A stretch of 64,000 nt of DNA, taken from positions 1-64,000 of the forward strand of contig CAZIDN010000001.1 in assembly GCA_964537875.1 (NCBI GenBank), given 5' to 3'. The DNA is from JAPKZH01 sp964537875. GTDB taxonomy: Bacteria > Acidobacteriota > Aminicenantia > Aminicenantales > UBA4085. Shown here in pieces: positions 14,667-23,331 of this stretch (position 1 is the stretch's first letter; each line of letters begins with the position of its first letter). A program made the translations under genes and the position numbers. Below the pieces are notes generated by a model that did not search any database, was not told the origin of the DNA, and saw nothing but the letters and a program-made list of their open reading frames with translations.

Positions 14667-16012
14667 TTGATGATCAGGTTGATGAAATGGATGACCTCAT
14701 CGGCCCGCTGCCGGGCCCTGTCTTTCGCCGAGTCCTCAACGATGACCCGGATCATGGGTTCGGTGCCGGAGGTCCGGACAAGGACCCAGCCCTGCTTATC
14801 CTCGACCCGGATTCCGTCCGAGGTGTCCATTTCTTGTCCGCGGAAGAATTTCTTCACCTCGTTAACCACCGAGTGGATTTTTGTCGGAGGGCAGTAGATC
14901 TTTTCCTTGACGATATGATAACGGGGAAGCTCCTTGACGAGCTGTGAGATCTTTTTTCCCCGGCGGGCCATCGCCTCCAGGATCACGGCCATGGTCAGGA
15001 AGCCGTCAAACGCCGGCTGGAATTTGGCCAGGGCCACGCCTCCGCTGCCCTCTCCGGCCATAACCCCGTTTTCCTGGAGGAGGGTTTGGATGGCGTAGGA
15101 TTGGCCGACTTTCGTCCGGATGAGCGGGCAGTTCCGGCTGCGGGTCACATCCTCGATCATGCGCGAGGTCGAGAGGTTGGTGACGACCGGACCGCAGTCG
15201 TCTTCGAGAAGATCATGGGCCACCAGGGGAAAGGTGAATTCTTCGGACAGGCTTTCGCCCGTCTCCGTGACGATGGAGACGCGGCTGACATCGCTGTTGA
15301 GAAGGAATCCGACATCGGCGCCGACGGCTTTGATGATGGACACGACCTGTTGGGCGTTCCGGGGCCGGGGCTCGGGATCATGAGGGAAAAATCCGTTCGG
15401 CTCATGGTTGATGGGAATGAGCTCAAAGCCGAGGAGTTCCGCCAGCCGGCCGATGAATTTTGCGCCGGCTCCGTTGCAGGCGTCGATGACGACTTTGAAC
15501 CGCGCTTCGGCAACGGCCTCGGCGTTGATGAAGGCGCCCAGTTTTTCAAAATAGGCATCCGCCGCCTTCTCCGCGGCCTTGACCCGGCCGAGCCTGTCCG
15601 TGGCCACTTTTTTGAACTTGCCGAGGTGGTAGATATCCAGCACCTCCGCGCCTTGAAAGGAGTTGAGATAGGTGCCGTCCCGGCTGATAAACGTCAGGGC
15701 ATTCCACTTGATGTCGTTGTGTCCGGCGGTGATCGAAATGCCGCCCATGGCCTTGAGAGGCTTGACGAGCAGCTGGAGAATGGGCGTGGGGCAGACGCCG
15801 AGGTCCAGGACGGCGCATCCGGTGGAAAGAAGGGCCGACGTGCAGGCGGCCTGGAGCATGGGCCCGGAGATTCTTGTGTCGCGGGCGAGCAGCACGGGCT
15901 TGGAGTTGATATATGTGCCGAAGGCCGCGGCGAAGTCCATGACCAGCCTGGGCGTGATGGATTCCCCGACGATGCCCCGCACGCCGGAAATCCCGATCTT
16001 CAATAATTTCAT
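14663..16012 (-). CDS. Degenerate phosphohexomutase paralogue (probable pseudoenzyme)
   Basis: This 449-residue protein aligns along its whole length with the neighbour at 13293-14666 and keeps the fold-defining segments (SGVRGIVGESITP, the sugar loop AGEGSGG, the phosphate loop RTSGTEPMIRV). Two catalytic motifs have changed. The phosphoserine loop reads TAGHNDIKWNA, with Gly97 in place of the essential serine. The metal loop reads NSDVSR (Asn239, Asp241, Ser243) in place of D-x-D-x-D-R. An enzyme lacking both should not carry out the normal mutase cycle, so a regulatory, scaffold or sugar-phosphate-binding role is inferred. The reading frame is intact and the gene is overlapped at both ends in a tight operon, so it is not simply a decaying pseudogene. 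The start at 16012 aligns with the paralogue. Confidence 0.82.
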   Translation of the reverse strand: MKLLKIGISGVRGIVGESITPRLVMDFAAAFGTYINSKPVLLARDTRISGPMLQAACTSALLSTGCAVLDLGVCPTPILQLLVKPLKAMGGISITAGHNDIKWNALTFISRDGTYLNSFQGAEVLDIYHLGKFKKVATDRLGRVKAAEKAADAYFEKLGAFINAEAVAEARFKVVIDACNGAGAKFIGRLAELLGFELIPINHEPNGFFPHDPEPRPRNAQQVVSIIKAVGADVGFLLNSDVSRVSIVTETGESLSEEFTFPLVAHDLLEDDCGPVVTNLSTSRMIEDVTRSRNCPLIRTKVGQSYAIQTLLQENGVMAGEGSGGVALAKFQPAFDGFLTMAVILEAMARRGKKISQLVKELPRYHIVKEKIYCPPTKIHSVVNEVKKFFRGQEMDTSDGIRVEDKQGWVLVRTSGTEPMIRVIVEDSAKDRARQRADEVIHFINLIIK

Positions 16013-16016
16013 GCCC

Positions 16017-16601
16017 TTAGAAACCGAAGGAGGCGCCGAACCCGAGCAAATATCGCATGCCGCCGAGGTCCACTTCATAATCATAGGGCTTGACCGTGAG
16101 CGGGACGTATTTGACCTCGAAGGCCAGGAACAGGAACTTCCATGGATAGATCTTCAGACCGCCTTTGAAGACGATCGTCGATTGGGAGTGGTCGACCGGG
16201 TAGTCTTTCACATACTCGTCTTGGACGGTCTGTTTGTAGAAATAAAGGCCGTATCCTGTCTTGGCAAAAAAGGCAAAGCGGCTGATCTGGTATTCGTATC
16301 CGACAAGAAATTCCAATCCCGAGACCGAGAGCTCGGCCCTGGAATTGTAAGGACCGAGCAGCGCGGTTCCTCCATATCCCCCTTCGTAGCCGAAGCTGAG
16401 GGTTAAGCCTTTCCAGGCCTGGACTTCAAGATAGGGGAAATAGACTTCTCCGTCTTTATAGGCGGCTTTGATTTTGGCGTCGTTGACCTTTCGGAGCCCG
16501 TAGAACGCTCCTGCCTGGATGGTGAAGGCGGAGGAGAATGTGGAAGCCAGCATCAAGAAAACGGCCGCGGTCCCGAGTTTCTTGGGCAGGGAATGTCTCA
16601 A
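16017..16601 (-). CDS. Small outer-membrane beta-barrel protein, unknown function
   Basis: A 194-residue protein with a signal peptide (about 1-26; KKLGTAAVFLMLASTFSSAF) followed by alternating amphipathic strands rich in Tyr, Phe and Gly, for example LSFGYEGGYGG and FAFFAKTGYGLYF. The last residue is Phe (LLGFGASFGF), the C-terminal signature recognised by the BAM assembly machinery. About eight strands fit the length, like OmpA/OmpX-size barrels. It overlaps the M6 protease gene by four bases and stops four bases before the pseudo-mutase gene. No specific family is recognised. Confidence 0.68.
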   Translation of the reverse strand: MRHSLPKKLGTAAVFLMLASTFSSAFTIQAGAFYGLRKVNDAKIKAAYKDGEVYFPYLEVQAWKGLTLSFGYEGGYGGTALLGPYNSRAELSVSGLEFLVGYEYQISRFAFFAKTGYGLYFYKQTVQDEYVKDYPVDHSQSTIVFKGGLKIYPWKFLFLAFEVKYVPLTVKPYDYEVDLGGMRYLLGFGASFGF

Positions 16602-18298
16602 TTGCTCACCTCTCCGGGGATGCTCTCGACGCCGTTCTTGTCTACGGCAATAATCCTGTAGGTAAAAAGCTCATTTTTCTTGAGCCCGCGGTGTTCGAAG
16701 CTCTTTGTGCCGAGCTCGGCGAGCAAGACATATGTGCTGTCGGGGGCTCCTTTGGCCTTTTTATAGAGCTTGTAGCCGATGAGGGCCGTCCGGTTCTTCA
16801 GGTTCAGCTCCCAGGACAGCTTGTTGAGATATTCACGGAAGAAAATGTAATCGCCTTCTTGTCTCTCGATCACGAAATTTTGAGGGGCGAGCAGCGTGTA
16901 GTGAATATCGGCCGCGAATGTCATGGACACTCCGTTCGGTGATATCCCGGAAACAGAAACGCCCGACTCCGAGGCGTCGTAACGGCTGCTGTTTGGGATG
17001 GATTGAGGGGTGAAGGCTTTCCCCTGGACATAGTAATCTGCGGCGTGAGCGCCATATCCTTTTTCGATGTGTTCCAGCCCGTCCGCCTCCATCAGGCGGA
17101 GCAGCTTGTGTTCGGCATAAGAATTATTGTACTTAAACGAGCTTCCACTCAGCCGTGCATCCACATGCCAGACGAGGAGGCCGTCTCCGGGCAGGGAATA
17201 ATCGTTTTCCAGGCGGAGCCGGTTTTGGACCATGGTGAATTCGTCAAACGGCGACTCTGAGGAGAATTCCGGCATGACGATCAGAGCCTCCTGGGAGATG
17301 GCCGAAGCACCCAGAGTGCAAGAGCGGGTTCCATAATTGAATACCTGGGGCGATATCCAGTCCAGGAGCATTTTGCTGAAACAGTTGTGGTCGCCCAGGT
17401 TGGCGTCCATCATGTCCAGGCCGCCGAGCCCGCCTCTGGGTCCGATCGTGGCGTCGTAGTCGTAATAATCGGGCAAGCCGAGGGCATGGCCTGTTTCGTG
17501 AATGACGACATACGGCCTGAACGTTCCCGGATAGGGGTTGGATTCCCATTGCCAGGAATAGCGAGTCCGGTAAAGGGACTTTCCGTCCAGCTTGAAATTC
17601 TGGTCTGCAAATGAGGTTTGATATCCCCACCAGAAATTGCCCCAGCCGTTGTTCGGTCCCGTCCAGATGACGATAAAATAGTCTAGGACATTGTTTCCGT
17701 CGTTGTCGTACTGGGCAAAGTCGTGGCCCTGGCTGTCAAAATAGGTCAGGGCTTCCTTGATCAAATTCTCCCGAGCGGTGCTTGTCTGGGCGATGCTGGC
17801 CCTGGTGTAAGCAGGCTGGTACCAGCCGAGTGTCGCGCCCTGGATTTCCAGCATGTTGTAAGAGGCGCGCCGGTAGTAATTGCGCAGGCTTTCTCGCGGC
17901 CATTCACCGGCGCCGTCCCCGAAGATCTTCCCATAGATCGAATCCAAACTCTGGCTGGCCGGGTAGTCGGGGAAGGACAGGAGAAGGGCAAAGATCTTGG
18001 AGGTTCCCTTACTTTTCAGGACATTCGTCGTTCCCGGCGGGAGGCCGAGGAGCCTGTTGATTTCGGCCGGGGATTTCCCAGCCATCGAGAGCCGCAGGTA
18101 AGCGATCCTGTAGGCAAAACTTTTGACAAGATCGGGCGCGACAAGGTGGTTGCCCAAGGCCAGGGCATTCAGCATCCTGAGGGTGAGAGTGCCGTCCCTT
18201 TGATATTGTTCGAGCTGTTCTTTGGTCGGAGGTTCGAGGGCCCAGGCCGAGGAAAAACAAACAAGCACAACAATGATGAATATTTTTTTGCGCAACAT
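16598..18298 (-). CDS. Secreted M6-family (immune-inhibitor-A-like) metalloprotease
   Basis: A 566-residue exported protein. The signal peptide is LRKKIFIIVVLVCFSSAWA. The zinc site is HETGHALGLPDYYD at residues 267-280, with the conserved glycine and the Asp/Tyr pattern of M6 peptidases (InhA, PrtV). The N-terminal half has the usual M6 opening (LLSFPDYPA). A C-terminal Ig/fibronectin-like domain (about 465-566) contains strands such as ALIGYKLYKKAKG. The start at 18298 is preferred because a predicted promoter ends seven bases upstream, giving a nearly leaderless message; an in-frame ATG at 18334 would overlap the -35 box. First gene of an operon with a barrel and two mutases. Confidence 0.88.
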   Translation of the reverse strand: MLRKKIFIIVVLVCFSSAWALEPPTKEQLEQYQRDGTLTLRMLNALALGNHLVAPDLVKSFAYRIAYLRLSMAGKSPAEINRLLGLPPGTTNVLKSKGTSKIFALLLSFPDYPASQSLDSIYGKIFGDGAGEWPRESLRNYYRRASYNMLEIQGATLGWYQPAYTRASIAQTSTARENLIKEALTYFDSQGHDFAQYDNDGNNVLDYFIVIWTGPNNGWGNFWWGYQTSFADQNFKLDGKSLYRTRYSWQWESNPYPGTFRPYVVIHETGHALGLPDYYDYDATIGPRGGLGGLDMMDANLGDHNCFSKMLLDWISPQVFNYGTRSCTLGASAISQEALIVMPEFSSESPFDEFTMVQNRLRLENDYSLPGDGLLVWHVDARLSGSSFKYNNSYAEHKLLRLMEADGLEHIEKGYGAHAADYYVQGKAFTPQSIPNSSRYDASESGVSVSGISPNGVSMTFAADIHYTLLAPQNFVIERQEGDYIFFREYLNKLSWELNLKNRTALIGYKLYKKAKGAPDSTYVLLAELGTKSFEHRGLKKNELFTYRIIAVDKNGVESIPGEVSN

Positions 18299-18305
18299 CG
18301 GAGAT

Positions 18306-18334
18306 AGTTTAGCAATTTCCCGGCCAAAGTTCAA
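18306..18334 (-). promoter_or_regulatory. Predicted promoter of the M6-barrel-mutase operon
   Basis: TTGAAC (18329-18334), 17 bp, TAAACT (18306-18311) on the minus strand. The predicted start point falls within a base or two of the ATG at 18298, so the transcript would be leaderless. Confidence 0.5.
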
Positions 18335-18378
18335 ATGGCGCGCGTTTGACGTAAGTATCCGTTTGTGTGATTTCTATC

Positions 18379-18657
18379 GGTGCCGGAGTCGCCCCCGAGC
18401 CCTTTGGGAACCAGTCCCGTCGGACACTCTTGGAGGGAAACCCTTATCCCGGGTTTCCCTCCAACGCTCACTTCGCTCTCTGCCTCCTTTCCATGGAGCA
18501 TTTAGCGATGAATTCATGGGAGGATGCTCCTTGGAGGGGTGGCAGGGCGGGCGGGTATTCCCGCCGCCCGTTGGAGGGGGAACCTGCAAAAGGGTCCTCC
18601 TCCAAGAGTGTCCGGGGCCCCCCTCCGCTAGGGGGCCTCGGGGGCGACTCCGACACC
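18379..18657. repeat. Multi-branched palindromic element, copy 2
   Basis: The outer stem (18379-18399 with 18637-18657) pairs at 20 of 21 positions. A second stem follows (18421-18436 with 18599-18614), and the interior holds three hairpins: 18432-18443 with 18451-18462, 18491-18501 with 18524-18534, and a G/C-rich one near 18545-18571. The core blocks at 18406-18423 and 18613-18636 match copy 1 (4455-4472 and 4495-4519) almost base for base, while the outer arms differ. Long open frames through it are by-products of its composition. It lies between divergent M6 and ffh transcripts. Confidence 0.75.
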
Positions 18658-18691
18658 TCTTTGAAATCACATATTTAGATGCTTCGCGGGT

Positions 18692-18720
18692 TTGACTGGG
18701 ATCAGGCTTTCCCCTATGAT
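18692..18720 (+). promoter_or_regulatory. Predicted ffh promoter
   Basis: TTGACT (18692-18697), 17 bp, TATGAT (18715-18720): close to the sigma70 consensus, with a leader of about 42 bases before the ffh ATG. Confidence 0.7.
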
Positions 18721-18768
18721 AATTTTTATGATTCTCAATAATCATTTTGAGATACGAGATCAATAATA

Positions 18769-20091
18769 ATGTTTGACCAGCTTTCGGACCGGCTCCAGAA
18801 GGTGATGAAGTTCCTCCGCGGCGAGGGAAAAGTCACCGAGAAAAACATGACCGAGGCCCTCAAGATGATCCGCTTGGCCCTGCTCGAGGCCGACGTCAAC
18901 TACAAGGTTGTCAAGGATTTCGAGCAGAAAATCAAAGTCAAAGCCCTCAACCAGGACGTCCTCGACAGCCTCACGCCGGCGCAGCAGGTCATCAAAATCG
19001 TCCGGGACGAGCTGACCGAGATCCTGGGCGGGTCGGAGAAGCCTTTGACCTTTTCGAGCTCACCTCCTTCGATTTTCATGCTGGTCGGGCTGCAGGGAAG
19101 CGGGAAGACGACGACATGCGGAAAGCTGGGCAAGTGGGCGCTCGGGCGAGGGAAAAACCCGCTTCTCGTCTCCTTCGACATGAAAAGGGCGGCGGCACAA
19201 GAACAGCTGAAAATGATCGCCGGAAACCTCAAGCTTCCTTTTTACGAGATGACCCCGTCGCAGATGGCCGCCCCCGAAGGCGCCCTGAGCGAGCTCATGA
19301 AATTCACCAGGAACCGCGGCTACGACCTTCTCCTGGTCGACACGGCGGGACGCCTGCATGTGGACGAGGAGCTGATGGACGAACTGCGGTTGGTCAAGAA
19401 CATCCTCAGCCCCGTCGAAGTGATCTATGTTGGTGATTCGATGACCGGCCAGGACGCCGTCAAGAGCGCCCAAGCCTTCGCCGAAAAGATCGGCCTGACC
19501 TCGGTCATCCTGACTAAGATGGACGGGGATGCCCGGGGCGGCGCCGCCCTGTCCATTGTTTCCGTTACGGGGATGCCCATCAAATTCGTCGGCGCAGGGG
19601 AGAAGTTCGACAAGCTGGACGTTTTCTACCCGGATCGCATGGCCTCCCGCATCCTGGGCCTGGGCGATATCCTGACGCTGATCGAAAAGGCCGAGCAGGA
19701 GACCGACCACGAAGAGGCCGAGGAGCTGGCCCGCAAGATCCGCAGGCAGGAGTTCACGCTGGAGGATTTCAAGAAGCAGCTGGGTCAGCTCAAGAAGATG
19801 GGATCCCTATCCGGCGTGCTCAGCCACCTGCCGGGGACGGGGCCGTTCAAAAACCTGGACAAGGTTAAGGTCGATGACCGGAAAATCCTCCATTTCGAGG
19901 CGATCATCAACGCCATGACGCCGGGGGAACGGCTCGACCCCAGGATCATCAACGGCAGCCGCCGCCAGCGGATTGCCCGGGGAAGCGGCCGTCCCGTCCA
20001 CGAGGTCAACCAGCTCCTCAAGCAGTTCCAGGACATGCAGAAGATGATCAAAAAGTCGGCTTTCCAGAAGATCTTTTCCTCATTCCGCTGA
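18769..20091 (+). CDS. ffh: Signal recognition particle GTPase Ffh
   Basis: A 440-residue SRP54 homologue. The N domain spans about 1-85. The G domain has P-loop GLQGSGKTTTCGKLG near residue 106, DTAGR, and TKMDGDARGGAALS. The methionine-rich M domain (about 300-440) includes GSLSGVLSHLPG, the RNA-binding GSRRQRIARGSG and a C-terminal FQDMQKMIKK. Ffh with 4.5S RNA delivers signal sequences to FtsY at the membrane. Length is typical. The common downstream partner rpsP is absent; 114 bases separate it from a convergent response regulator. Confidence 0.97.
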   Translation: MFDQLSDRLQKVMKFLRGEGKVTEKNMTEALKMIRLALLEADVNYKVVKDFEQKIKVKALNQDVLDSLTPAQQVIKIVRDELTEILGGSEKPLTFSSSPPSIFMLVGLQGSGKTTTCGKLGKWALGRGKNPLLVSFDMKRAAAQEQLKMIAGNLKLPFYEMTPSQMAAPEGALSELMKFTRNRGYDLLLVDTAGRLHVDEELMDELRLVKNILSPVEVIYVGDSMTGQDAVKSAQAFAEKIGLTSVILTKMDGDARGGAALSIVSVTGMPIKFVGAGEKFDKLDVFYPDRMASRILGLGDILTLIEKAEQETDHEEAEELARKIRRQEFTLEDFKKQLGQLKKMGSLSGVLSHLPGTGPFKNLDKVKVDDRKILHFEAIINAMTPGERLDPRIINGSRRQRIARGSGRPVHEVNQLLKQFQDMQKMIKKSAFQKIFSSFR

Positions 20092-20204
20092 GTGTCAGGG
20101 GGGAAGGCCGGTCCTGCTCAGTCCCTTTTCCTTAGAATCCCATGCCGTTCAATTTCTCAAACTGGAATCCGGGAGAAAAGTCGCGGGTCAAACGCTCTCT
20201 GCAA

Positions 20205-20609
20205 TCAGGAAGGATTTTCTTTTTTTCCCGGCTCAGCGCTCTGACTGCATAGCTTATAGATCTTTTCCAGGAGGATCGTCGAGTTGATCGGCTTTTCAAT
20301 ATAATCGTCCGCGGCGCAGTCCCTGGTGAGGGGTCTGAACGCCGAGCCCTTGTAGACGGCCGTCATCATAATGACGCGTGTCCGACTCAACTCCGGGTCT
20401 TCTTTGACTTTTTTGCACAGCGCTACGCCGTCGAGCTTGGGAAGAACAAGGTCGCTGATGAGAATATCGGGCTTTTCTTTCTTGACCAATTCTAGGGCTG
20501 CCTGTCCGTCTTGAGCCGAATAGACATAGAACGAATTGTCGGCCAGAACATGGTAGAGCATCTGGAGCGTAACCCTATCATCATCGGCGACGACAATTTT
20601 CCCGTTCAT
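20205..20609 (-). CDS. Single-domain response regulator (CheY-like)
   Basis: A 134-residue receiver domain without an output domain. Acidic pocket VVADDDR, phospho-acceptor Asp in ILISDLVLPKLDG, switch Thr in MMTA, and conserved Lys in YIEKPI. It would pass a phosphoryl signal to a partner or motor; no histidine kinase gene lies in the window. The start at 20609 (MNGKIVVADD) was chosen because a promoter ends at 20625; a GTG at 20621 would lie at the transcription start. Confidence 0.9.
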   Translation of the reverse strand: MNGKIVVADDDRVTLQMLYHVLADNSFYVYSAQDGQAALELVKKEKPDILISDLVLPKLDGVALCKKVKEDPELSRTRVIMMTAVYKGSAFRPLTRDCAADDYIEKPINSTILLEKIYKLCSQSAEPGKKENPS

Positions 20610-20624
20610 TTTTTCCGTCACGTT

Positions 20625-20653
20625 AATATAACCTTTCTCTATTCCCTTGGCAA
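20625..20653 (-). promoter_or_regulatory. Predicted response-regulator promoter
   Basis: TTGCCA (20648-20653), 17 bp, TATATT (20625-20630) on the minus strand. Adjacent and divergent to the promoter at 20677-20705. Confidence 0.5.
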
Positions 20654-20676
20654 CTGCGAATTCCCAAACCGGACAT

Positions 20677-20705
20677 TTGTCTTTGAGGCGAATCTGGTAT
20701 ATAAA
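20677..20705 (+). promoter_or_regulatory. Possible promoter of the DUF4434-like lipoprotein gene
   Basis: TTGTCT (20677-20682), 17 bp, TATAAA (20700-20705). The resulting leader of roughly 30 bases contains the GGAGG that precedes the ATG at 20740. Confidence 0.42.
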
Positions 20706-20739
20706 AAGATTGGTTCAGGATCGGAATCCAGGAGGCCCC

Positions 20740-22971
20740 ATGAGAAAATCCGGGCTTTACTTCAAGCTGGGGCTTTTATTCATTTTTTTGAGCCTTCTGA
20801 CAAGCTTCTGGCTGACAACCGCCTGCCGGCAGGCGGGGGGAAAGCCGGGCCAGGCGCTATCCGTTGAAGTGTCCGTGGATAAGCTGCGGCCGGAACCCGG
20901 CGATACGGTCCAGGTCAGCGTTTGGGTGAAAAAAGCCGGGACGCTTAAAAAGCTGAAGCTCCAGTCCACTCTCCTGGTGCCGACGCTCGGGGCGGGCATC
21001 CTGGAATTGAGTCTTGCCAGCCAGGAACTCGGGCTCTACAAGGGCCAGATCTCGCTTCCCGCCAAAGCGCCGGCCGGCTTCTACGCGGTCACCGTCACAG
21101 CGGTCCTTGAGTCCTCGAGGGCCGTCGGCAAAGCCAGCTTCATCGTCGGCAAGATCATCGGCGATTTCATGATCGTGAGCGCTTTGCCCGAGGGCGGCGT
21201 GGAAGAGGACGCCGCCGTCTACATGAAGAATTTTATGGGCGTCGGCGGGAACATGCTCATCGTCCACGATATCATCAACAAGAAGGCCTGGTATCCCTCC
21301 AAAATCTGCGCCCAGGCCGCCGAGGATGATACCCCCGATGACAGGGTCGGGACCACGCTTAAGCTGGCCGACAAATTTGGGCTCCCCTTGATGATCACCG
21401 TGGTCTGGGACATGACGAAAAAAATGCCCTATGCCGAGTATATGCAGAGCACTAAGGCCGTCATGAAAGAGCTGTGGGACCTCTACGGCCACCATCCGTC
21501 CCTGATCGGGTTCTATAGCTACCAGGAGGGAAGCGGGACCTACCTGGCCGCCCATGTCCGTGAGTTTTCCGATGCCGTCAAGTCCCTCAACAAGGGGCTC
21601 CTCTCCGGCTGCGCTCCTTATATCGATGACCCGCTGCTGGCCGGATACCTGGCCGCGATCGAGAACCTGGATGTCGTGATTTATCAGGGGGCGGTCATGG
21701 CTTCCTACCGCCCGGATAACCGGAAATGTTTCGCCATCCGGCGGACCAAGGATTTCGCTTCCCTTTCGGCGGGCGCAACGCTCCAAAAGAATAAGATCGC
21801 CCTCTCCCATGTCGAGCTCTTCGGCTATCTGGAGAGAAGTTGCGCCGGCGCCTATTTGGCCGGCCCCGAGGATATCTCCGGCCAGATCATGAGCGCGGCG
21901 TCCTGCTATGGGCCCGACGGGATCACTCTGTTCACCTATCATTACAATATCTATACGATGGGCAAAAAAATCCCTGATGTCCAGAAATGCGCGGCTGCGG
22001 TCGAGCAGGCTTTGAAAGCCTATCCCTGGATCGCCCGGGAGGCCGCCAACGATCCCAGCGGCATCGGCATCTATATCCCCTACAGCGATTGGTGGGCGGA
22101 TCGCTGGACGGAGAGCATCATCCCGGCCCTTGATGGATTCCGGAAGCTGGGCGCGGCGGTCGAAATCGTTCCTTTCATTCCGCCGAAGGGTGAGGAGATC
22201 CTGCCGTACTATCCTTTTCACCTGAACGAAGAGCAGCTGGAATACCTGCTCTCGCATAAATCGGCGCTGGTCCTGCCGGACATCGCCGGCATGCAGGATA
22301 CGGACAGCCTCCTTCTCAAGGCTTTTGTCGAGCGGGGAGGGGCGGCCGTTTTGTTCGGCCCGCGCATTCCCTTTGGTGATCAGTTCAACCGAGAAGACCT
22401 GGTCGGCGGAGAAGAGCGGAAATCCGCGAAACATTGGCGGGTCGAAGTCAAGGAGCCGATGTTTGCGCGCGCCCGACAAGGGAAGACCTTTGATTTTCCG
22501 GCTGTCTCCTGTCCGTCATGGACGCCGACGACGGCCAAAAGCGCGGCGGTTTTCGAGGACGGTTCGACGGCGGCGCTGATCAACGAGTTCGGCAAGGGCC
22601 TTGTCATAACCATTCCCGTGGGCCTTCCTGATTCGGTCGAGATCATGCCCGACCTCATCCGCGATGTCCTGGACCTGGCCCTGTCCCGGGTGGGCCGGAC
22701 GAGGCCTTTCGATATCGAGGGAGGAAAGGAAGATATGGATTTCGCCCTGTCTTCCGCCGGCGGCGAATACCGGCTGGCTGCGGTTAACTATGGACAGAAG
22801 CCCACGGACCTGGTGATCTATCCGCTGAACCTGGCTCCCGCCCAATCTTATGTCCTGACCGACCTGCGGTCGGGTAAGACGACCGTCAGGCTCGGCAAGG
22901 ACTTTTATCAGATCCGGATGACGGTCAGGAGCGGCGATTTCATCGCCCTCAAAATCAAAGCCGAGGAATGA
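20740..22971 (+). CDS. Large lipoprotein with DUF4434-like TIM-barrel domain
   Basis: A 743-residue exported protein. GGAGG five bases before 20740 fixes the start. The signal sequence ends SFWLTTAC, so Cys24 or so is probably lipidated. Residues about 30-125 form an Ig-like domain (DTVQVSVWVKKAGTLKKLKL). Residues about 140-430 look like the DUF4434 glycosidase-type barrel: MLIVHDIINKKAWYPS, LPLMITVVWDM, HHPSLIGFYSYQEGS, NLDVVIYQGAVM. Then comes a Rossmann-like segment (VLPDIAGMQDTDSLLLKAF, RGGAAVLFGP) resembling beta-galactosidase trimerisation domains. A carbohydrate-active role at the cell surface is likely, but no catalytic pair has been proven and the family is poorly characterised. Confidence 0.65.
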   Translation: MRKSGLYFKLGLLFIFLSLLTSFWLTTACRQAGGKPGQALSVEVSVDKLRPEPGDTVQVSVWVKKAGTLKKLKLQSTLLVPTLGAGILELSLASQELGLYKGQISLPAKAPAGFYAVTVTAVLESSRAVGKASFIVGKIIGDFMIVSALPEGGVEEDAAVYMKNFMGVGGNMLIVHDIINKKAWYPSKICAQAAEDDTPDDRVGTTLKLADKFGLPLMITVVWDMTKKMPYAEYMQSTKAVMKELWDLYGHHPSLIGFYSYQEGSGTYLAAHVREFSDAVKSLNKGLLSGCAPYIDDPLLAGYLAAIENLDVVIYQGAVMASYRPDNRKCFAIRRTKDFASLSAGATLQKNKIALSHVELFGYLERSCAGAYLAGPEDISGQIMSAASCYGPDGITLFTYHYNIYTMGKKIPDVQKCAAAVEQALKAYPWIAREAANDPSGIGIYIPYSDWWADRWTESIIPALDGFRKLGAAVEIVPFIPPKGEEILPYYPFHLNEEQLEYLLSHKSALVLPDIAGMQDTDSLLLKAFVERGGAAVLFGPRIPFGDQFNREDLVGGEERKSAKHWRVEVKEPMFARARQGKTFDFPAVSCPSWTPTTAKSAAVFEDGSTAALINEFGKGLVITIPVGLPDSVEIMPDLIRDVLDLALSRVGRTRPFDIEGGKEDMDFALSSAGGEYRLAAVNYGQKPTDLVIYPLNLAPAQSYVLTDLRSGKTTVRLGKDFYQIRMTVRSGDFIALKIKAEE

Positions 22972-23331
22972 ACGGGCAAAGAGCGCCGTGGGTCATTGCC
23001 TGAAACGGGACGTTTTCAAGATAGGATTTGAACCTGAAGCCGGGAAGCCTGTCGAAGTCTCTTTTGTTGGGTAAGAGATGAGTTCAGGGAAGCCTGAGAT
23101 GCGGCACGACATGGCGACCTTGACATCGATCACTGTCCGGCGATACCATTTTGGCTTGATGAACAGCCTGGATTCCGAGCCCAAAAAGGGGATAAGTTGT
23201 CTGGCGGGAAAAAGGAAATTCCTTCTATCAACATCCTGCCCGCTTTCGGCGTCTGGACTGTCAATGGGGCCGGCCTTTATGCTATCGTTAACTGCAAAAA
23301 AAAGAGTAAGCAAAAAACCTGAGGTTGTGGC
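22972..23331. other. Gap of 360 bases without a convincing gene
   Basis: Short open frames occur on both strands but none has a credible start, composition or family resemblance. A weak promoter-like pair, TTGACA (23120-23125), 18 bp, TACCAT (23144-23149), might serve the lipoprotein gene at 23332. An A-rich run lies at 23292-23301. Confidence 0.4.

Noticed and set aside
18222..18763. Several overlapping frames of 60-157 codons on both strands upstream of ffh
   Set aside because: They follow the palindromic element and its G/C-rich arms; none has a credible start or family pattern.
20857..22479. 540-codon minus-strand frame opposite the DUF4434-like gene
   Set aside because: No recognisable domain, and the plus-strand frame has a signal peptide, ribosome site and promoter.
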